The notes: generated by a model from the letters alone, not told the origin. Shown: positions 38,550-50,965, counted from the first letter of the stretch. The stretch is 64,000 nt of DNA from Anaerolineae bacterium (GCA_020849765.1 JADLAY010000071.1:1-64000); one strand, 5' to 3'. Translations and numbers: made by a program.

Positions 38550-39750
38550 AGATTCTTTCAATCCGCTTCTGGCCGAACAGCCCGTCGGGACGGATGACGA
38601 GCACGACCATCAGCACGAGATAGGGCGCCAGCTCGGTGCCCGCCTGGGTGCCGGGGAAGAGTAAGTTGGCGTACTCCTGGACCAGCCCGATGATCAGACC
38701 GCCGATCAGCGCGCCGGGTACGCTCTCCAGGCCGCCGAGCAGCACCGCCGGGAACGCGCGCAGCGCCAGCAGCGGCATGTTGAGTGACAGACTGGTCGCG
38801 CCACCTTGCAGCACCCCGGCGACCGTCGCCAGCAGCGCGGCGATCGCCCAGGCGACGCCCAGGATCACGCGCACGCGCAGGCCGACCGACTGTGCCAGCT
38901 TCTGATTCTCCGCCGTCGCGCGCATGGCCAGGCCGACGCTGGTGAACTGGAAGAAGGCGACGAAGGCGACGAAGGCCAACAGCGACAGCGCGAACGCGAT
39001 CAGGAGTTCCGTGCGCACTATCACGCTGCTGTCGAACATCTCGAAGCGGATTGGCACCGGCAGGCCGAGGTCTTTGATCCCGGCAAACAACGACAGCGGG
39101 ATCTCGACGCTGCCCCAGATCATCTGCTCGATGCCGTGCAGCACTTCGCTCAAGGCGAGCGTCATCAGCACCATGGCAAACAGCGGCTGGCCGATCAGCG
39201 GGCGAATGGCGAAACGCTCCGCCGCCAGCCCGATGAGGACGCTGCCGCAGACCGCGCCGACGATCCCGCGCAGCAGCGGGATCTCGACCAGCAGCAGCAT
39301 GGTGATGATGATGGCAGCGAGCGCCCCGGCGCCGAGCACACGCAGGTCGCGCAAACTGCTCCAGCCGATCACCGTGAGCGCCATTAGCACGGTCAGCAAC
39401 GCCAGCGCCGCGGAAGCGACCGGCGAAATCTGCACGACCGTGAAGAAGCTGTAGAAGAGGAAGCCGCCGAGCAGCATCATCCAGCCGTGGGCGAAGTTGA
39501 AGACGCCAGACGCCTTGTTGATGATGACGATGCCAAGCGCGATCAGGGCGTAGATGCCGCCGACGAGCAGGCCGGTGATGCCGCTCTGCACCAGGCGGGC
39601 CGGGCGCTGTGCCCCCACGACCGGCGCGAACAAGGCGAGCAGCACGACCACGGCGACGACGTAGAGGGTGATGGTGAGATAGCGGCGGTTATCTTTCAAT
39701 AAGGCAGTCAATGGAAGAACCCTTTTGTGTTTTTGCGTTACAGCGTGCAC
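38548..39750 (-). CDS. livH: Branched-chain-amino-acid-type ABC transporter permease, LivH
   Basis: The 400-residue integral membrane permease forms the LivHM channel. After an N-terminal segment it shows GLLVGGIYALIALGIVIINKASGVFNFAHG, the LivH hallmark, and the coupling helix AENQKLAQSVGLRVRVILGVAWAIAALLA. It is longer than E. coli LivH (308), with an extra N-terminal helix and internal loops. Its start overlaps the end of the FadD-like gene by 13 bases, so the two are translationally coupled. The stop codon falls in the inverted repeat that bounds the four-helix-bundle unit, which separates it from livM. Confidence 0.93.
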   Translation of the reverse strand: MHAVTQKHKRVLPLTALLKDNRRYLTITLYVVAVVVLLALFAPVVGAQRPARLVQSGITGLLVGGIYALIALGIVIINKASGVFNFAHGWMMLLGGFLFYSFFTVVQISPVASAALALLTVLMALTVIGWSSLRDLRVLGAGALAAIIITMLLLVEIPLLRGIVGAVCGSVLIGLAAERFAIRPLIGQPLFAMVLMTLALSEVLHGIEQMIWGSVEIPLSLFAGIKDLGLPVPIRFEMFDSSVIVRTELLIAFALSLLAFVAFVAFFQFTSVGLAMRATAENQKLAQSVGLRVRVILGVAWAIAALLATVAGVLQGGATSLSLNMPLLALRAFPAVLLGGLESVPGALIGGLIIGLVQEYANLLFPGTQAGTELAPYLVLMVVLVIRPDGLFGQKRIERI

Positions 39751-41711
39751 ACGCGAACAGCCGTCTGTACCGTGCCCATGCGCCCGTCGCGATACTTGAC
39801 CTCGGCGCTGACCGTGACCGAGTCGAGGTTGTTGTACATGGCGTTGAGCATGTCGCCGTATTTTTGTTCCAGCGTGCGGCGGCGCAGCTTGCGCGTGCGC
39901 GTCAGTTCGTTTTCATCAGCGTCGAAGGCTTTGTGGAGGATGACGAACTTCTTGACGCGGGCGGCGGGTGGCAGCGTCTCGTTGACCGCCTCGACATCGC
40001 GCCTGATCAGGTCGTAGATCTCCTGCTTCTGCGAGAGATCGACGAAGGTCGTGAAGGCGACGCGGTTTTTCTCCGCCCAGCGGGCGACGTTTTCGAAGTC
40101 AATGTTGATGATGGTCGTCACGTAGTGCATGTCGAAGCCGCCGACGGCCATCACGTCCTGAATGAACGGGCTGAACTTGAGTCGCCCCTCGATGTACTGC
40201 GGGCTGAAGCGCTCGCCATTCGCCAGCTCGATCATGTCGCTGACGCGATCTAGATAGATGATGTGGCCGTCCTTGTCGACGTAGCCCGCGTCGCCGGTGT
40301 GGAACCAGCCTTCGCTGTCGAGCGCGTCCGCCGTTTTGTGCTCGTCTTTGTAGTAGCCGGCGAAGACCGCCCGGCTGCGAATCCACATCTCGCCGTCGTC
40401 GTTGATGCGGACCTCGACGCCGGGCGCGGGTGCACCGACCGTCGCCAGCTTGATGTTGCCGTCATAATGGAGCGTGTGCGCCTGGCACTCGGTCGAGCCG
40501 TAGAGATTCTTGAGTTCGACACCGACCGCACGGAAGAAGCGCAGCACGTCCGGCGAGAGCGCCGCGCCGCTGGTGAAGGCGTTGCGCATGCGCGTCATGC
40601 CGATCTTGTCGCGCAGCGGGGCGAACACGGCCAGATCTGCCAGCCAGCCGAGCGCGCGCCAGCCCGGATTGACCGTCTGCCGCGCATCTTCCAGGTCGAT
40701 GATCTTGTAGCGGATGGGCAGAAACAGGTTGTAGAGCGACCGGTTGAGCCTCGTGCTGTCGTTGATGCGCACGCGCATGACGCTGGCGAGCTGCTCCCAG
40801 ACGCGACTGGGGAAGAGCAGCGCGCTCGGCGCGATCTCGCGGATGTCAGTCTGCACCGTCTCCGGGCTTTCCGGGAAGTTGACCTGAAAGCCGTTGATCA
40901 GGTGGCCGGTCACGCCCAGGCTCTGCTCGGTGATCCAGGCCAGCGGGCTGAACGAGACGTAGTTATCGCCGGGGAAGGATGGCGCCAGCTTATCGACGTG
41001 GCGGTTGCCGAAGAGCAGGTTGCGATGGCGGATCATGGCGCCCTTGGGCAGGCTGGTCGTGCCGGAAGTGTAGCTGAGCAGGGCGACGTCTTCGCCTTTG
41101 CCCACCGCGATCGCCTTCTCAAAAGCATTCGGGTGCTGCTCGCCATAGTGACGACCGAGCGCCTGGACTTCGTCAAAGCCGATCAGCCAGTCGTCGTCGT
41201 AATTCCACAGGCCGCGCTCTTCCCAGTAGATGACCTTGCGCACCTGTGGCAGTTGATCGCGCAGGGCGAGGGCTTTATCGCACTGCTCCTGATCGTGCGC
41301 GAACAGGTAGACGGCGTCCGAGTTGTCGATGACGTAGCCAAGTTCCTGCAGGTTGGCGTCGGTGAAGATCGCGATGGTCGCGCCGCCCACGCTCCAGACG
41401 GCGAACTGAGCCCAATAGAACTCCGGGTCGTTCTCGCCGATGATGGCGACCTTCTCGCCGCGCTGGAGTCCGAGGCTCATCAGGCCCAGGCACAGATCGC
41501 GGACGTTGGCGAAGCTCTCCTGCCACGAGTATTCCTGCCAGATGCCGTAGCGCTTCTTGCGCATCGCCACGCGCTCGCCCAGTTTGTCCACCGTGCGTAA
41601 GAAGACCTTGGGCAGCGTGTCCGCCTCCGCCGCCAGCGGTTCAATCGGAATGTCCTCTCTGGAAATAACAATCTTTGGCGCGGTGTCGATGTGTTCCTGT
41701 AAAGCCGCCAT
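39738..41711 (-). CDS. Long-chain acyl-CoA synthetase-like AMP-binding enzyme
   Basis: The 657-residue protein activates a carboxylic acid as its CoA thioester. The ATP-binding loop is YTSGTTSLPKGA, followed by YGSTECQAH, WFHTGDAGYVDKDGHI with the ribose-binding Asp, and the lid motif DRVSDMIELANGERFSP. The overall length and the HRNLLFGNRHVDKL region resemble bacterial and eukaryotic long-chain synthetases. The gene lies between livG and livH and overlaps livH by 13 bases, so it is an integral part of the importer operon. Comparable operons pairing liv-type transporters with acyl-CoA ligases are known in other bacteria. Imported substrate may be activated at once, trapping it in the cell. 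Confidence 0.9.
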   Translation of the reverse strand: MAALQEHIDTAPKIVISREDIPIEPLAAEADTLPKVFLRTVDKLGERVAMRKKRYGIWQEYSWQESFANVRDLCLGLMSLGLQRGEKVAIIGENDPEFYWAQFAVWSVGGATIAIFTDANLQELGYVIDNSDAVYLFAHDQEQCDKALALRDQLPQVRKVIYWEERGLWNYDDDWLIGFDEVQALGRHYGEQHPNAFEKAIAVGKGEDVALLSYTSGTTSLPKGAMIRHRNLLFGNRHVDKLAPSFPGDNYVSFSPLAWITEQSLGVTGHLINGFQVNFPESPETVQTDIREIAPSALLFPSRVWEQLASVMRVRINDSTRLNRSLYNLFLPIRYKIIDLEDARQTVNPGWRALGWLADLAVFAPLRDKIGMTRMRNAFTSGAALSPDVLRFFRAVGVELKNLYGSTECQAHTLHYDGNIKLATVGAPAPGVEVRINDDGEMWIRSRAVFAGYYKDEHKTADALDSEGWFHTGDAGYVDKDGHIIYLDRVSDMIELANGERFSPQYIEGRLKFSPFIQDVMAVGGFDMHYVTTIINIDFENVARWAEKNRVAFTTFVDLSQKQEIYDLIRRDVEAVNETLPPAARVKKFVILHKAFDADENELTRTRKLRRRTLEQKYGDMLNAMYNNLDSVTVSAEVKYRDGRMGTVQTAVRVCTL

Positions 41712-41760
41712 AACTCCCTCTTTTACGTGCGCCGCGCACGTCTCACATCACACAAGCAAT

Positions 41761-42537
41761 TTAGACTTCCTGTCCCAGGTAGGCCTTGATGACAGCCTCG
41801 TTGCGTTTGATCTCGTCGGGCGTGCCCTCGGCGATCTTCCTGCCGAAGTCGAGCGCGACGACGCGCTGCGAAATATCCATCACCAACCCCATGTCGTGCT
41901 CGATCAACACGATGGTCGTGCCCTGGCGCTCGTGGATGTCGAGGATGAAGCGCGCCATGTCCTCTTTTTCCTCGACGTTCATGCCCGCCATCGGCTCGTC
42001 AAGCAGAAGCAGCGTCGGCTCCAGGGCTAGCGCCCGGCCGAGTTCGACGCGCTTGCGCAGGCCATAGCTCAGGTTGCCGACGACCGTCTTGCGGATGCCT
42101 TCCATCTCCAGGAAGTCGATGATCTCCTCCACCCGCTCGCGATGGGCGATCTCCTCCGCGCGTGCGCTGCCCCAGAAGAGCGCGCCGGTCAGCATGTTCG
42201 ACTTCATGTGGATGTGGCGCGCCGCCATCAGGTTGTCGAGCGCCGTCATGTTGGTGTAAAGGGCGATGTTCTGGAAGGTGCGCGAGATGCCGAGCTTGGC
42301 GCGTTGGTAGGGCGGCTTGCTCGTGATGTCCTGGTCTTCGAACAGGATGCTGCCTTCCTGGGGGCTGTAAAAGCCGTTGATGCTGTTGATCAGGCTGGTT
42401 TTGCCCGCGCCGTTGGGGCCGATGATGGCGAAGATGGCGCCTTCCTGCACGCGAAACGAGACGCCGGTCAACGCGCGGATGCCGCCAAAACTCAGGGAGA
42501 TCGCTTTTACTTCGAGCTTAACCTTCGATTGATCCAT
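41761..42537 (-). CDS. livG: Branched-chain-amino-acid-type ABC transporter ATPase, LivG
   Basis: The first gene of the importer operon encodes a 258-residue ATPase. It has Walker A GPNGAGKTS, the long LivG-specific insertion (HIHMKSNMLTGALFWGSARAEE region), signature LSYGLRKRVELGRAL, Walker B LLLLDEPMAGMN and H-loop LIEHDMGLVM. The signature's Y in place of the second S and G (LSYG) is normal for LivG. It is followed after 49 bases by the FadD-like gene. A probable promoter (TTGACC and TACAAT, 17-base spacer) lies 50-78 bases upstream of the start. Confidence 0.95.
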   Translation of the reverse strand: MDQSKVKLEVKAISLSFGGIRALTGVSFRVQEGAIFAIIGPNGAGKTSLINSINGFYSPQEGSILFEDQDITSKPPYQRAKLGISRTFQNIALYTNMTALDNLMAARHIHMKSNMLTGALFWGSARAEEIAHRERVEEIIDFLEMEGIRKTVVGNLSYGLRKRVELGRALALEPTLLLLDEPMAGMNVEEKEDMARFILDIHERQGTTIVLIEHDMGLVMDISQRVVALDFGRKIAEGTPDEIKRNEAVIKAYLGQEV

Positions 42538-42586
42538 CCAATAGCCTTATTTCAAGAACAAAACAATATTGAGCTTATGTACCTGG

Positions 42587-42615
42587 ATTGTAACGGTGGC
42601 TTAAATACTGGTCAA
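42587..42615 (-). promoter_or_regulatory. Probable promoter of the livG operon
   Basis: On the minus strand TTGACC (42610-42615) and TACAAT (42587-42592) are separated by the optimal 17 bases. Transcription would start near 42580 and give a leader of roughly 40 bases before livG. Confidence 0.65.
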
Positions 42616-42746
42616 GCGGGCAAGGCGCCGAAAGCGAATTTCTCACCGGATGCTCGGATTCGCGCGGCACAAGACGTAGATTTCTGTAGATTTCCGCGCT
42701 TTAAGCAACACCTTTGCAACTTCACGACGCCCACTTCGGAGCATGC

Positions 42747-42939
42747 ATGGCTGTCAAATCAACCCAAATCGGCGTGCTGGTCGCGCAATTCGGCACGCCG
42801 GATGCACCCACGCCAGCCGGTCTCCGCAAATATCTGCGCCAGTGTCTGCGCGCCCTGCCTCAACGACGATCCGGCCTGGCTGGACGCGATGGCGCAGTTG
42901 GTCAGGACGAATGCGCAGGGCTTCTCACCTGGCGATTGA
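42747..42939 (+). pseudogene. hemH: Collapsed ferrochelatase (hemH) remnant
   Basis: From ATG 42747 the first frame reads MAVKSTQIGVLVAQFGTPDA, then PTPAGLRKYLR, the typical N-terminus of ferrochelatase. Near 42855 the reading frame must shift by one base, after which PCLNDDPAWLDAMAQLV, typical of the ferrochelatase C-terminus, runs to a stop at 42937-42939. About 270 internal residues are missing, including both the metal-binding His and Glu regions, so the product cannot be active. The remnant's last 38 bases overlap the 3' end of the convergent hydrolase gene. A working hemH, if the organism makes haem, must be elsewhere. Confidence 0.72.
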
Positions 42940-43774
42940 CGAGGTGCGCATCCAACCAGGCGGCGATGTCGCCGAGCACCTCGTACTTCTCCGGCTCGTT
43001 CATGATCTCGTGACGCAGATTCGGGTAGAGCTTGAGCGTCTTATCGCTTGAGCCCGCGCGTTCGTAGGCCAGTTGGCTGCCGGACGGATTGACGTAGGGA
43101 TCTGCCGCGCCGTGCAGGATCAGAAGCGGCATTTTGAGCGTGCCGAGATTCTCGCGGGCGCGCCCGGCGGCGCGGTTGATCTCGGTGCCGAGCCGGATGC
43201 GCATCGGCTGCGTCCACGTCAACGGATCGGCTTCAAAAGCGCGCCCAACTTCCGGATCGCGCGAGAGCACGCTGTAATCATCGCCCTTGAGGAAGGGATA
43301 CTTGGGGATGATCTGCGTGAGCACAGTGCCCAGCGCCACGAGATAGCCCGGCACGTTGGCATCAGCATTGACGGGCGCGCCACTGATGATCAAGCCGCTG
43401 ATGCCGTCGGGATAGCGGATGCAGTAGCTCAAGCTGATGAGCGCACCCATGCTGTGCCCCAGCATAAAGAGCTGCTGGCCTGACTGCTCCTTCTTCACCC
43501 CCTCGACAAACAGGTGCAGATCTTCGACAAACTGGTCGAAATTATCGACGTACGCGCGTAAGCCTTCGCTTTGCCCGTGGCCGCGATGATCGATGGCGTA
43601 GACGGCGTAGCCCTGCTTGACGAAATATTCGGCGACGTGACGATAGCGCCCAAGGTGCTCCCCGTAGCCGTGGACGAGGACGAGCGCGGCGCACGGCTCG
43701 CCTTCCGGCAGCCAGCTTTCGGAATGGAGAGTCAGATTGTCGGTGGTGCGCAAAGAACCCGTTTGGTGAGACAT
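42902..43774 (-). CDS. Alpha/beta hydrolase, monoacylglycerol lipase / lysophospholipase type
   Basis: The 290-residue serine hydrolase starts MSHQTGSLRTTDNLTLHSESW; this ATG (43772-43774) is preferred to an upstream start that adds 25 residues of non-family sequence. It shows the oxyanion motif VLVHGYGEH, the nucleophile in LGHSMGALI, the Asp in ILHGAADPYVNP and the His in YPNLRHEIMNEPE. These and DHRGHGQSEG are typical of monoacylglycerol lipases. No signal peptide is present. Its C-terminal codons overlap the ferrochelatase remnant on the other strand, so the gene end may have been re-made at the deletion junction (tail HLVNRQVRSPAHSS). Confidence 0.88.
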   Translation of the reverse strand: MSHQTGSLRTTDNLTLHSESWLPEGEPCAALVLVHGYGEHLGRYRHVAEYFVKQGYAVYAIDHRGHGQSEGLRAYVDNFDQFVEDLHLFVEGVKKEQSGQQLFMLGHSMGALISLSYCIRYPDGISGLIISGAPVNADANVPGYLVALGTVLTQIIPKYPFLKGDDYSVLSRDPEVGRAFEADPLTWTQPMRIRLGTEINRAAGRARENLGTLKMPLLILHGAADPYVNPSGSQLAYERAGSSDKTLKLYPNLRHEIMNEPEKYEVLGDIAAWLDAHLVNRQVRSPAHSS

Positions 43775-43917
43775 CAAAGCACTTGCTTTCAGAATGAAGC
43801 GCGTGAGTGCAGGACTCGCGCATTTTTCGACTATTTTACAAGCAAGCAATCATTTCCAAACATATCGTGTTTACGATCAAGTTGTATGATCGAACCACAT
43901 AGACGAGGAGAGATGCG

Positions 43918-44019
43918 ATGTTCCGCTGGTTACGCCGCCCCTTGTTCCCCTTCCGCCGCCGTCTGATCCGCCGCCAGCAGCGCCGCATGATCCGGCGCGG
44001 CTTCCGCCGTCGCTTGTAG
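43918..44019 (+). CDS. Arginine-rich 33-residue microprotein
   Basis: A short reading frame from ATG 43918 to TAG 44017-44019 has a perfect GAGGAG Shine-Dalgarno sequence at 43905-43910 with a 7-base spacer. The product has 15 arginines in 33 residues, arranged as RR or RRR every third or fourth position between hydrophobic residues (MFRWLRRPLFPFRRRL at the start). As a helix it would carry a strong positive face and could bind RNA, DNA or acidic lipids. No family is known to me. The convergent FHA gene ends 5 bases away. It is too small for reliable homology, but the ribosome-binding site and composition are persuasive. Confidence 0.55.
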   Translation: MFRWLRRPLFPFRRRLIRRQQRRMIRRGFRRRL

Positions 44020-44024
44020 GCGTC

Positions 44025-44405
44025 TCACATCGAGAGCGGCACGTCAAGGCGGAGCCAGGTGCGCCCGATGCGGAAAAATGAGCCGGGACGCAACGCAACG
44101 CGCCCGTTGATGGGCTGTTTGTCGCGCTCGACGAACGTCCCGTTGCGGCTGCCGCCATCTTCCAGGTAGAACGAGAGCAGAAATGGATCGGTGACCGACT
44201 CGGTCGCCGTGACCGCGATGTTGTTGATGATCAGGCGGGCGTGCAGGCGCGAGACCTGGTTGTCGAACGGCAGGTAGATTTCGCAGCCTTCACGGCGGCC
44301 AATGTTGATGACCAGTTCCCTGCCGATATCCGGCTGGTCGAAGGTGAGCGTTTGCCCATCCAACGGGCCGCTCATAAACGTTATCGAGATTTCTTGTTCG
44401 ACCAT
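44025..44405 (-). CDS. FHA-domain protein
   Basis: This 126-residue protein is essentially one forkhead-associated domain, which binds phosphothreonine peptides. Motifs: INIGRREGCEIYLP (phosphate-contacting Gly-Arg), QVSRLHARL (Ser-x2-His core) and DGGSRNGTFVER (Asn-Gly). The C-terminal strand FFRIGRTWLRL completes the fold. Its start codon is one base after the stop of the TPR-kinase gene, so both are made from one message. The FHA protein probably recognises substrates phosphorylated by that kinase, or the kinase itself. Confidence 0.88.
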   Translation of the reverse strand: MVEQEISITFMSGPLDGQTLTFDQPDIGRELVINIGRREGCEIYLPFDNQVSRLHARLIINNIAVTATESVTDPFLLSFYLEDGGSRNGTFVERDKQPINGRVALRPGSFFRIGRTWLRLDVPLSM

Positions 44406-44406
44406 C

Positions 44407-47400
44407 CTATTCCTCATTGTCCAGGTGTTGGCCAAGGTGTTCGACCGCTTTGGCGAGCTTCTCGCGGCTTGGCTCGTGATTCGGATCAAGCTGAAGCGCG
44501 CGGCGGAACTTCTCGGCGGCGCTCTCGTAGTCGCCCAGCCGCATAAGCGCATCGCCATGGTTGTGCCAGAACCAGGCATCATCGCTGTTGCTCTGGATGG
44601 CGCGCTCGAAGCAGACGGTCGCATCGACGTAGGCTTCCAACGCGTTGTAAGCCAGGCCCATGCCGTTCCAGGCCCAGGCATAGGTCGGGTCAAGATCGAG
44701 CGCCTTGCGGTAGCTGTCGACGGCGTCCTGAAAACGCTTCAAACGGCGCAGCACCTGCGCGCGCCGCGCCCAGCCGGTCGAGTTCTCCGGCAGCCGGTCG
44801 AGCGCGCGGTCGATGATGGCGAGTGCCTCGTTGTACTGCTGGAGCTTGATCAGCAGGTCGACAGCGTTGGTGTAATACCAGACGACGTTCTTTTCAATCG
44901 CCATCGCCTTTTCGTAGCTGGCGAGCGCTTCTTCGCCCTTGTCGAGCATCTCCAGGGCCAGCCCGCGGCCGTTCCAGGCCCAGGCATACTGCGGGTTGAG
45001 CGACAGGGCCTGATCGTAGGCGACCAGCGCTTCGGCGTTGCGATCCAGGCGGCGTAACGCCTGCCCCAGCTTGGCCCAGCTCTCGATGTGATTGGGGTCG
45101 ATCTTGAGCGCGCTTTCAAGCGCTTCAATCGCCTCGCGGAAACGGCCCTGCCCGACCAGCCCATCACCCAGGTTGTACCAGTACCAGGCATCGCTGCGGT
45201 CGAGTTCAGTCGCCTTGCGGAAGCAGAAGATGGCGTCGTCGTGCTGGCCGAGCGCCGCCAGAGTCAGCCCGCGCCCGTTCCAGGCCCAGGCGTAATTCGG
45301 ATCGAGTTCGACCGCCTGCGTATAGCTGCGCAGCGCCATCTCCAGCTTGTGCAAGCGGCGCAGCACCTGGCCGTGTTTGGCCCAGGCGCGGGCGTTGCGC
45401 GCGTCGAGCTTGAGCGCCTGTTCGAGCAGCAGCTGCGCCTGCTCCGCCTGATCGAGCGCGATCAGCATGTCGACCTGCTGGTGCAGATAAAGCGGGTCGC
45501 TCGGCGCGGCGCTGCTGGCATGGCGGTAGGCTTCCAACGCATCGTCGATCCGGTTCACCTGTTCGAGCGCCATGCCCATCTCGTTCCAGGCCCAGGCGTA
45601 GTTGGGGTCGATCTGGGTCGCCCGCTCATAGCTTTTGATCGCCTCGTCGATGTGGCCGATCTGGCGCAGCGAGTTACCGAGGCGCGCCCAACTGCGCGCA
45701 TGCCGCGGGTCGAGTTCGGTCGCTTTGCGGAGCGCAGCAATCGCCTCGTCAAAGCGGTTCATCAGGCTGAGGACGTTGCCCTGGTTGTACCAGTGCCAGA
45801 CGTCTTCGTCGGCGATCTCCGTCGCGCGTTTGTAGCATTCCAACGCTTCTTCATAGCGATCCATGTGCTCGTAGACGATGCCCTTGCCATTGATGGCCCA
45901 GGCATAATCCGGCTGCAAAGCGATGGCCTGGCTGTAAGCCTTGAGCGCGTCTTCGTAGCGTTTGACGTAGCGCATCACCTGGCCGAGCTTGGCCCAACTG
46001 TAGACGTGCTTGGGGTCGACGCGCGTCGCCTCGTGCGCGGGTTCGATCGCCTCCGTATACTGGCGCAGATCGACCAGCGTCTCCGTCAGGTTGTACCAGT
46101 TCCAGACCTCGTCCGGCTGGTGCTTGACGGCGCGCTTGAAGCTCGGCAGCGCCTCGCGGTACTGTTTGAGCATGCGCTGAGTCAACCCTAAGCCATTCCA
46201 GGCCCAGCCGTAATCCGGCTGCAAGCGCACGGCCTGCTCGTAGGCGTTGAGCGCGTCCGGGAAGTGGCGCAGCGCCCGCTGCACCTGGCCCAGCTTGCCC
46301 CAGCTTTGCGCGTGATTCGGATCGATTTGCAGCGCGCGCTGTAAGAGCGACAGCGCCTGCTCCGTCTCGCCCAGGTTGAACTGCGCATCGGCCTGGTTGT
46401 ACCAGTTCCAGACATCGTTCGGGTCGATTTCGGTCGCCACTTTGTAGCAGTCGAGCGCCGTCTCCATCTTGCCCATGCGCTCGAGGACGATGCCCTTGCC
46501 CTTCCAGGCCCAGGCATAGCGCGGCTGGATGCGCAGCGCCTCGTCGTAGCAGTTGAGCGCTTCGTCGTAGCGTTCGAGCAGGCGCAGGGTGCGACCCTTG
46601 CGCGCCCAGGCCCAGGCATAATCCGGCTGGAGTTCGATGGCGCGGTTGTAGGCTTCGATCGCTTCCGGGAAGCGGCGCAGCTCGGTCAGCGAGTAGCCCT
46701 TGTCCATCAGCTCGCGCGCTTCGAGGGCTGGGCCGGTGATCTCCATCGTCGCGGATGCGCCGGTGATCGACTGGTAGATGCCCGCCAGCGAGTCGACGAT
46801 CAGGCCCCAGGTGGCAGGACGGTCTTCGGGCTTCTTCTCCAGGCAGCCGAGGATCACCTGCTTGAGATCTGGCGGCAGCGTCGTGTCGTACAGGTCGTCG
46901 AAGGTCGGCGTCTCGTAGACGTGCGCGTGCAGCCAGGCATCGAACTTACGCACCTGGAAGACAGGGCGCCCGCAGATCATCTCGTAGAGCACGCAGCCGA
47001 AGGCGTAGATGTCGGCACGCTGATCGACGTCCTGCGCCTGGCATTGTTCGGGCGACATGTACGGTGCTGTGCCGACAACAGCGCCGACGCGCGTCAGGCG
47101 GTCTTCCGGGCGCAGCGCCTGCTCGCGTTCGATCTCCGGCAGCGTTTGATCACTGAAGTCAATCGAGCGCACGAGGCCGAAATCCGTCACTTTGGCGATG
47201 CCGTCGTGCGTGACCAGGATGTTGGCCGGTTTGAGATCGCGATGCACCAGGCCGGGCACGCGCTGGGCAGCATGCTGCAAGCCGAGCGCGATGTGGAGGC
47301 CAAATTCGAGCGACTGCGCCAGCGTCATCCGCTTGTGGTCAATCCAACTGCGCAGATCCGGCTCCAGCCCTTCCGGGCCGCTGATGTGCTCCAGGATGAT

Positions 47401-48383
47401 GTGCGGGCGACCGGCGATATTCTGCACCAGCTTGGCCTGGACGATGTGGCGGTGCTTCTCCAACTGAATCCAGGTGACCGCCTCCTGAACGAAGCGGGCG
47501 ACGGCGCGCTCGTTATCGAGGAAGCGCCCCTGGAAGCTCTTGATGGCGACCGGCAGCTTCTGCTCGTGGTCGTAGCACAGGTAGACGACGCCCATGCCGC
47601 CGCGGCGTACATCGGCGACTTCGTAGCGGCCATCGAGACGGTCGCCGACGCCGAATTCGCCCGGCTCGCCCTGTGACGGTGGGCGCGCGCTGGGCGCAGG
47701 TCGCTGCATTGGCGCGGAGAGCGGCTCTTTGGGCTGCGCTTCGAACTGCGTCAGGGCGCTGGCATCCGGCACCAGCGAGTCGCCAGAGAGCCAGGCACCA
47801 TCTTCGTCCTCGGCGAGCACGGTGGCACTGACGTCGCTCAGCGCGACGGCGGCCTCATCCGCGCGCACGACGGTGAAGTCCTCGGACGCGCTCTTGCCGA
47901 TGGCGACGAACTCGCCCGTCAGCAGCGCATCAATCGTCAGGCCGGTCGGGTCGTCAACCAGTTCGTCCTGACCTTCAGCAGCCGCCCACAAGGCGACGGC
48001 CAGATTGCGTCGTGTCGGGTTGGCCTTGGCCTGTTCGAGCAGCCAGTCGTTGAAATCGTCGATGATGCGGCGCACCAGCGTATGATCGCGCAGTTCGGTC
48101 GCCAGGCTCTCGGCGCGCTGGTAGGCGAGCAGCACCTTGCCGACGTAGAAGATCAGCAGGCGCCCGTCATCGGTGCAGACGCGGCGCGCGCACATGTCGC
48201 CGAGAGCGAAATAATCGTTCGCTTCTTCGCGGCGCAGAGCAATCTGCCCCAGATCGCGAATTTCGGTATTCGGATCGTTGGCAAACTGGTCGCGCTGTTG
48301 TTCGGGATGGCGTTTCTTAAGCAGTGCCGCCCGCGCTGCGGTATCCAGCGGTGTTGGGCGGCGTCCGGTCTGCGGAGGAGGTG

Positions 48384-48387
<4 letters not shown>
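44407..48387 (-). CDS. Serine/threonine protein kinase with about 23 TPR repeats
   Basis: This 1326-residue protein contains an N-terminal region of unknown type (1-245) with a Pro-rich linker. A Hanks-type kinase domain spans about 252-535: GGMGVVY glycine loop, K283, HRDLKPAN with D384, DFG at 402-404, APYMSPEQ. The C-terminal 770 residues are tetratricopeptide repeats of exactly 34 residues. From about residue 624 the repeats follow a strict three-type order, beginning YAWAWNG, DVWNWYN and HARSWAK in turn, over seven rounds. No transmembrane helix is visible, so it is cytoplasmic, unlike PknB-type receptors. It overlaps the upstream Clp ATPase gene by 4 bases and adjoins the FHA gene. It probably assembles a phosphorylation-controlled complex with both. 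Confidence 0.93.
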
Positions 48388-50750
<2,363 letters not shown>

Positions 50751-50785
50751 TGAGCCTGTAAACGCCGTTTGAACTTCTCCGAATC

Positions 50786-50791
50786 AGTATA
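50786..50791 (-). promoter_or_regulatory. Possible -10 box of the Clp-kinase-FHA operon
   Basis: On the minus strand TATACT lies 35 bases before the Clp start. A CTGACG sequence 18 bases further upstream is a weak -35 candidate. Confidence 0.4.
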
Positions 50792-50965
50792 GCGCAAAGG
50801 CGCGTTTTTCGTCAGCAATGGCTCTGCCAGACAAAGGGGGAGCATGGAGGCGAGACAACAGGGATCAGGCTTCGCAAGATTGCGATCGAGAGGTAAAAGC
50901 TGAATTCACATTTGGCAGTCCAGGCGTCATGAGGTAGCAGCACACATGAACGGAGAGCTGTGGCT

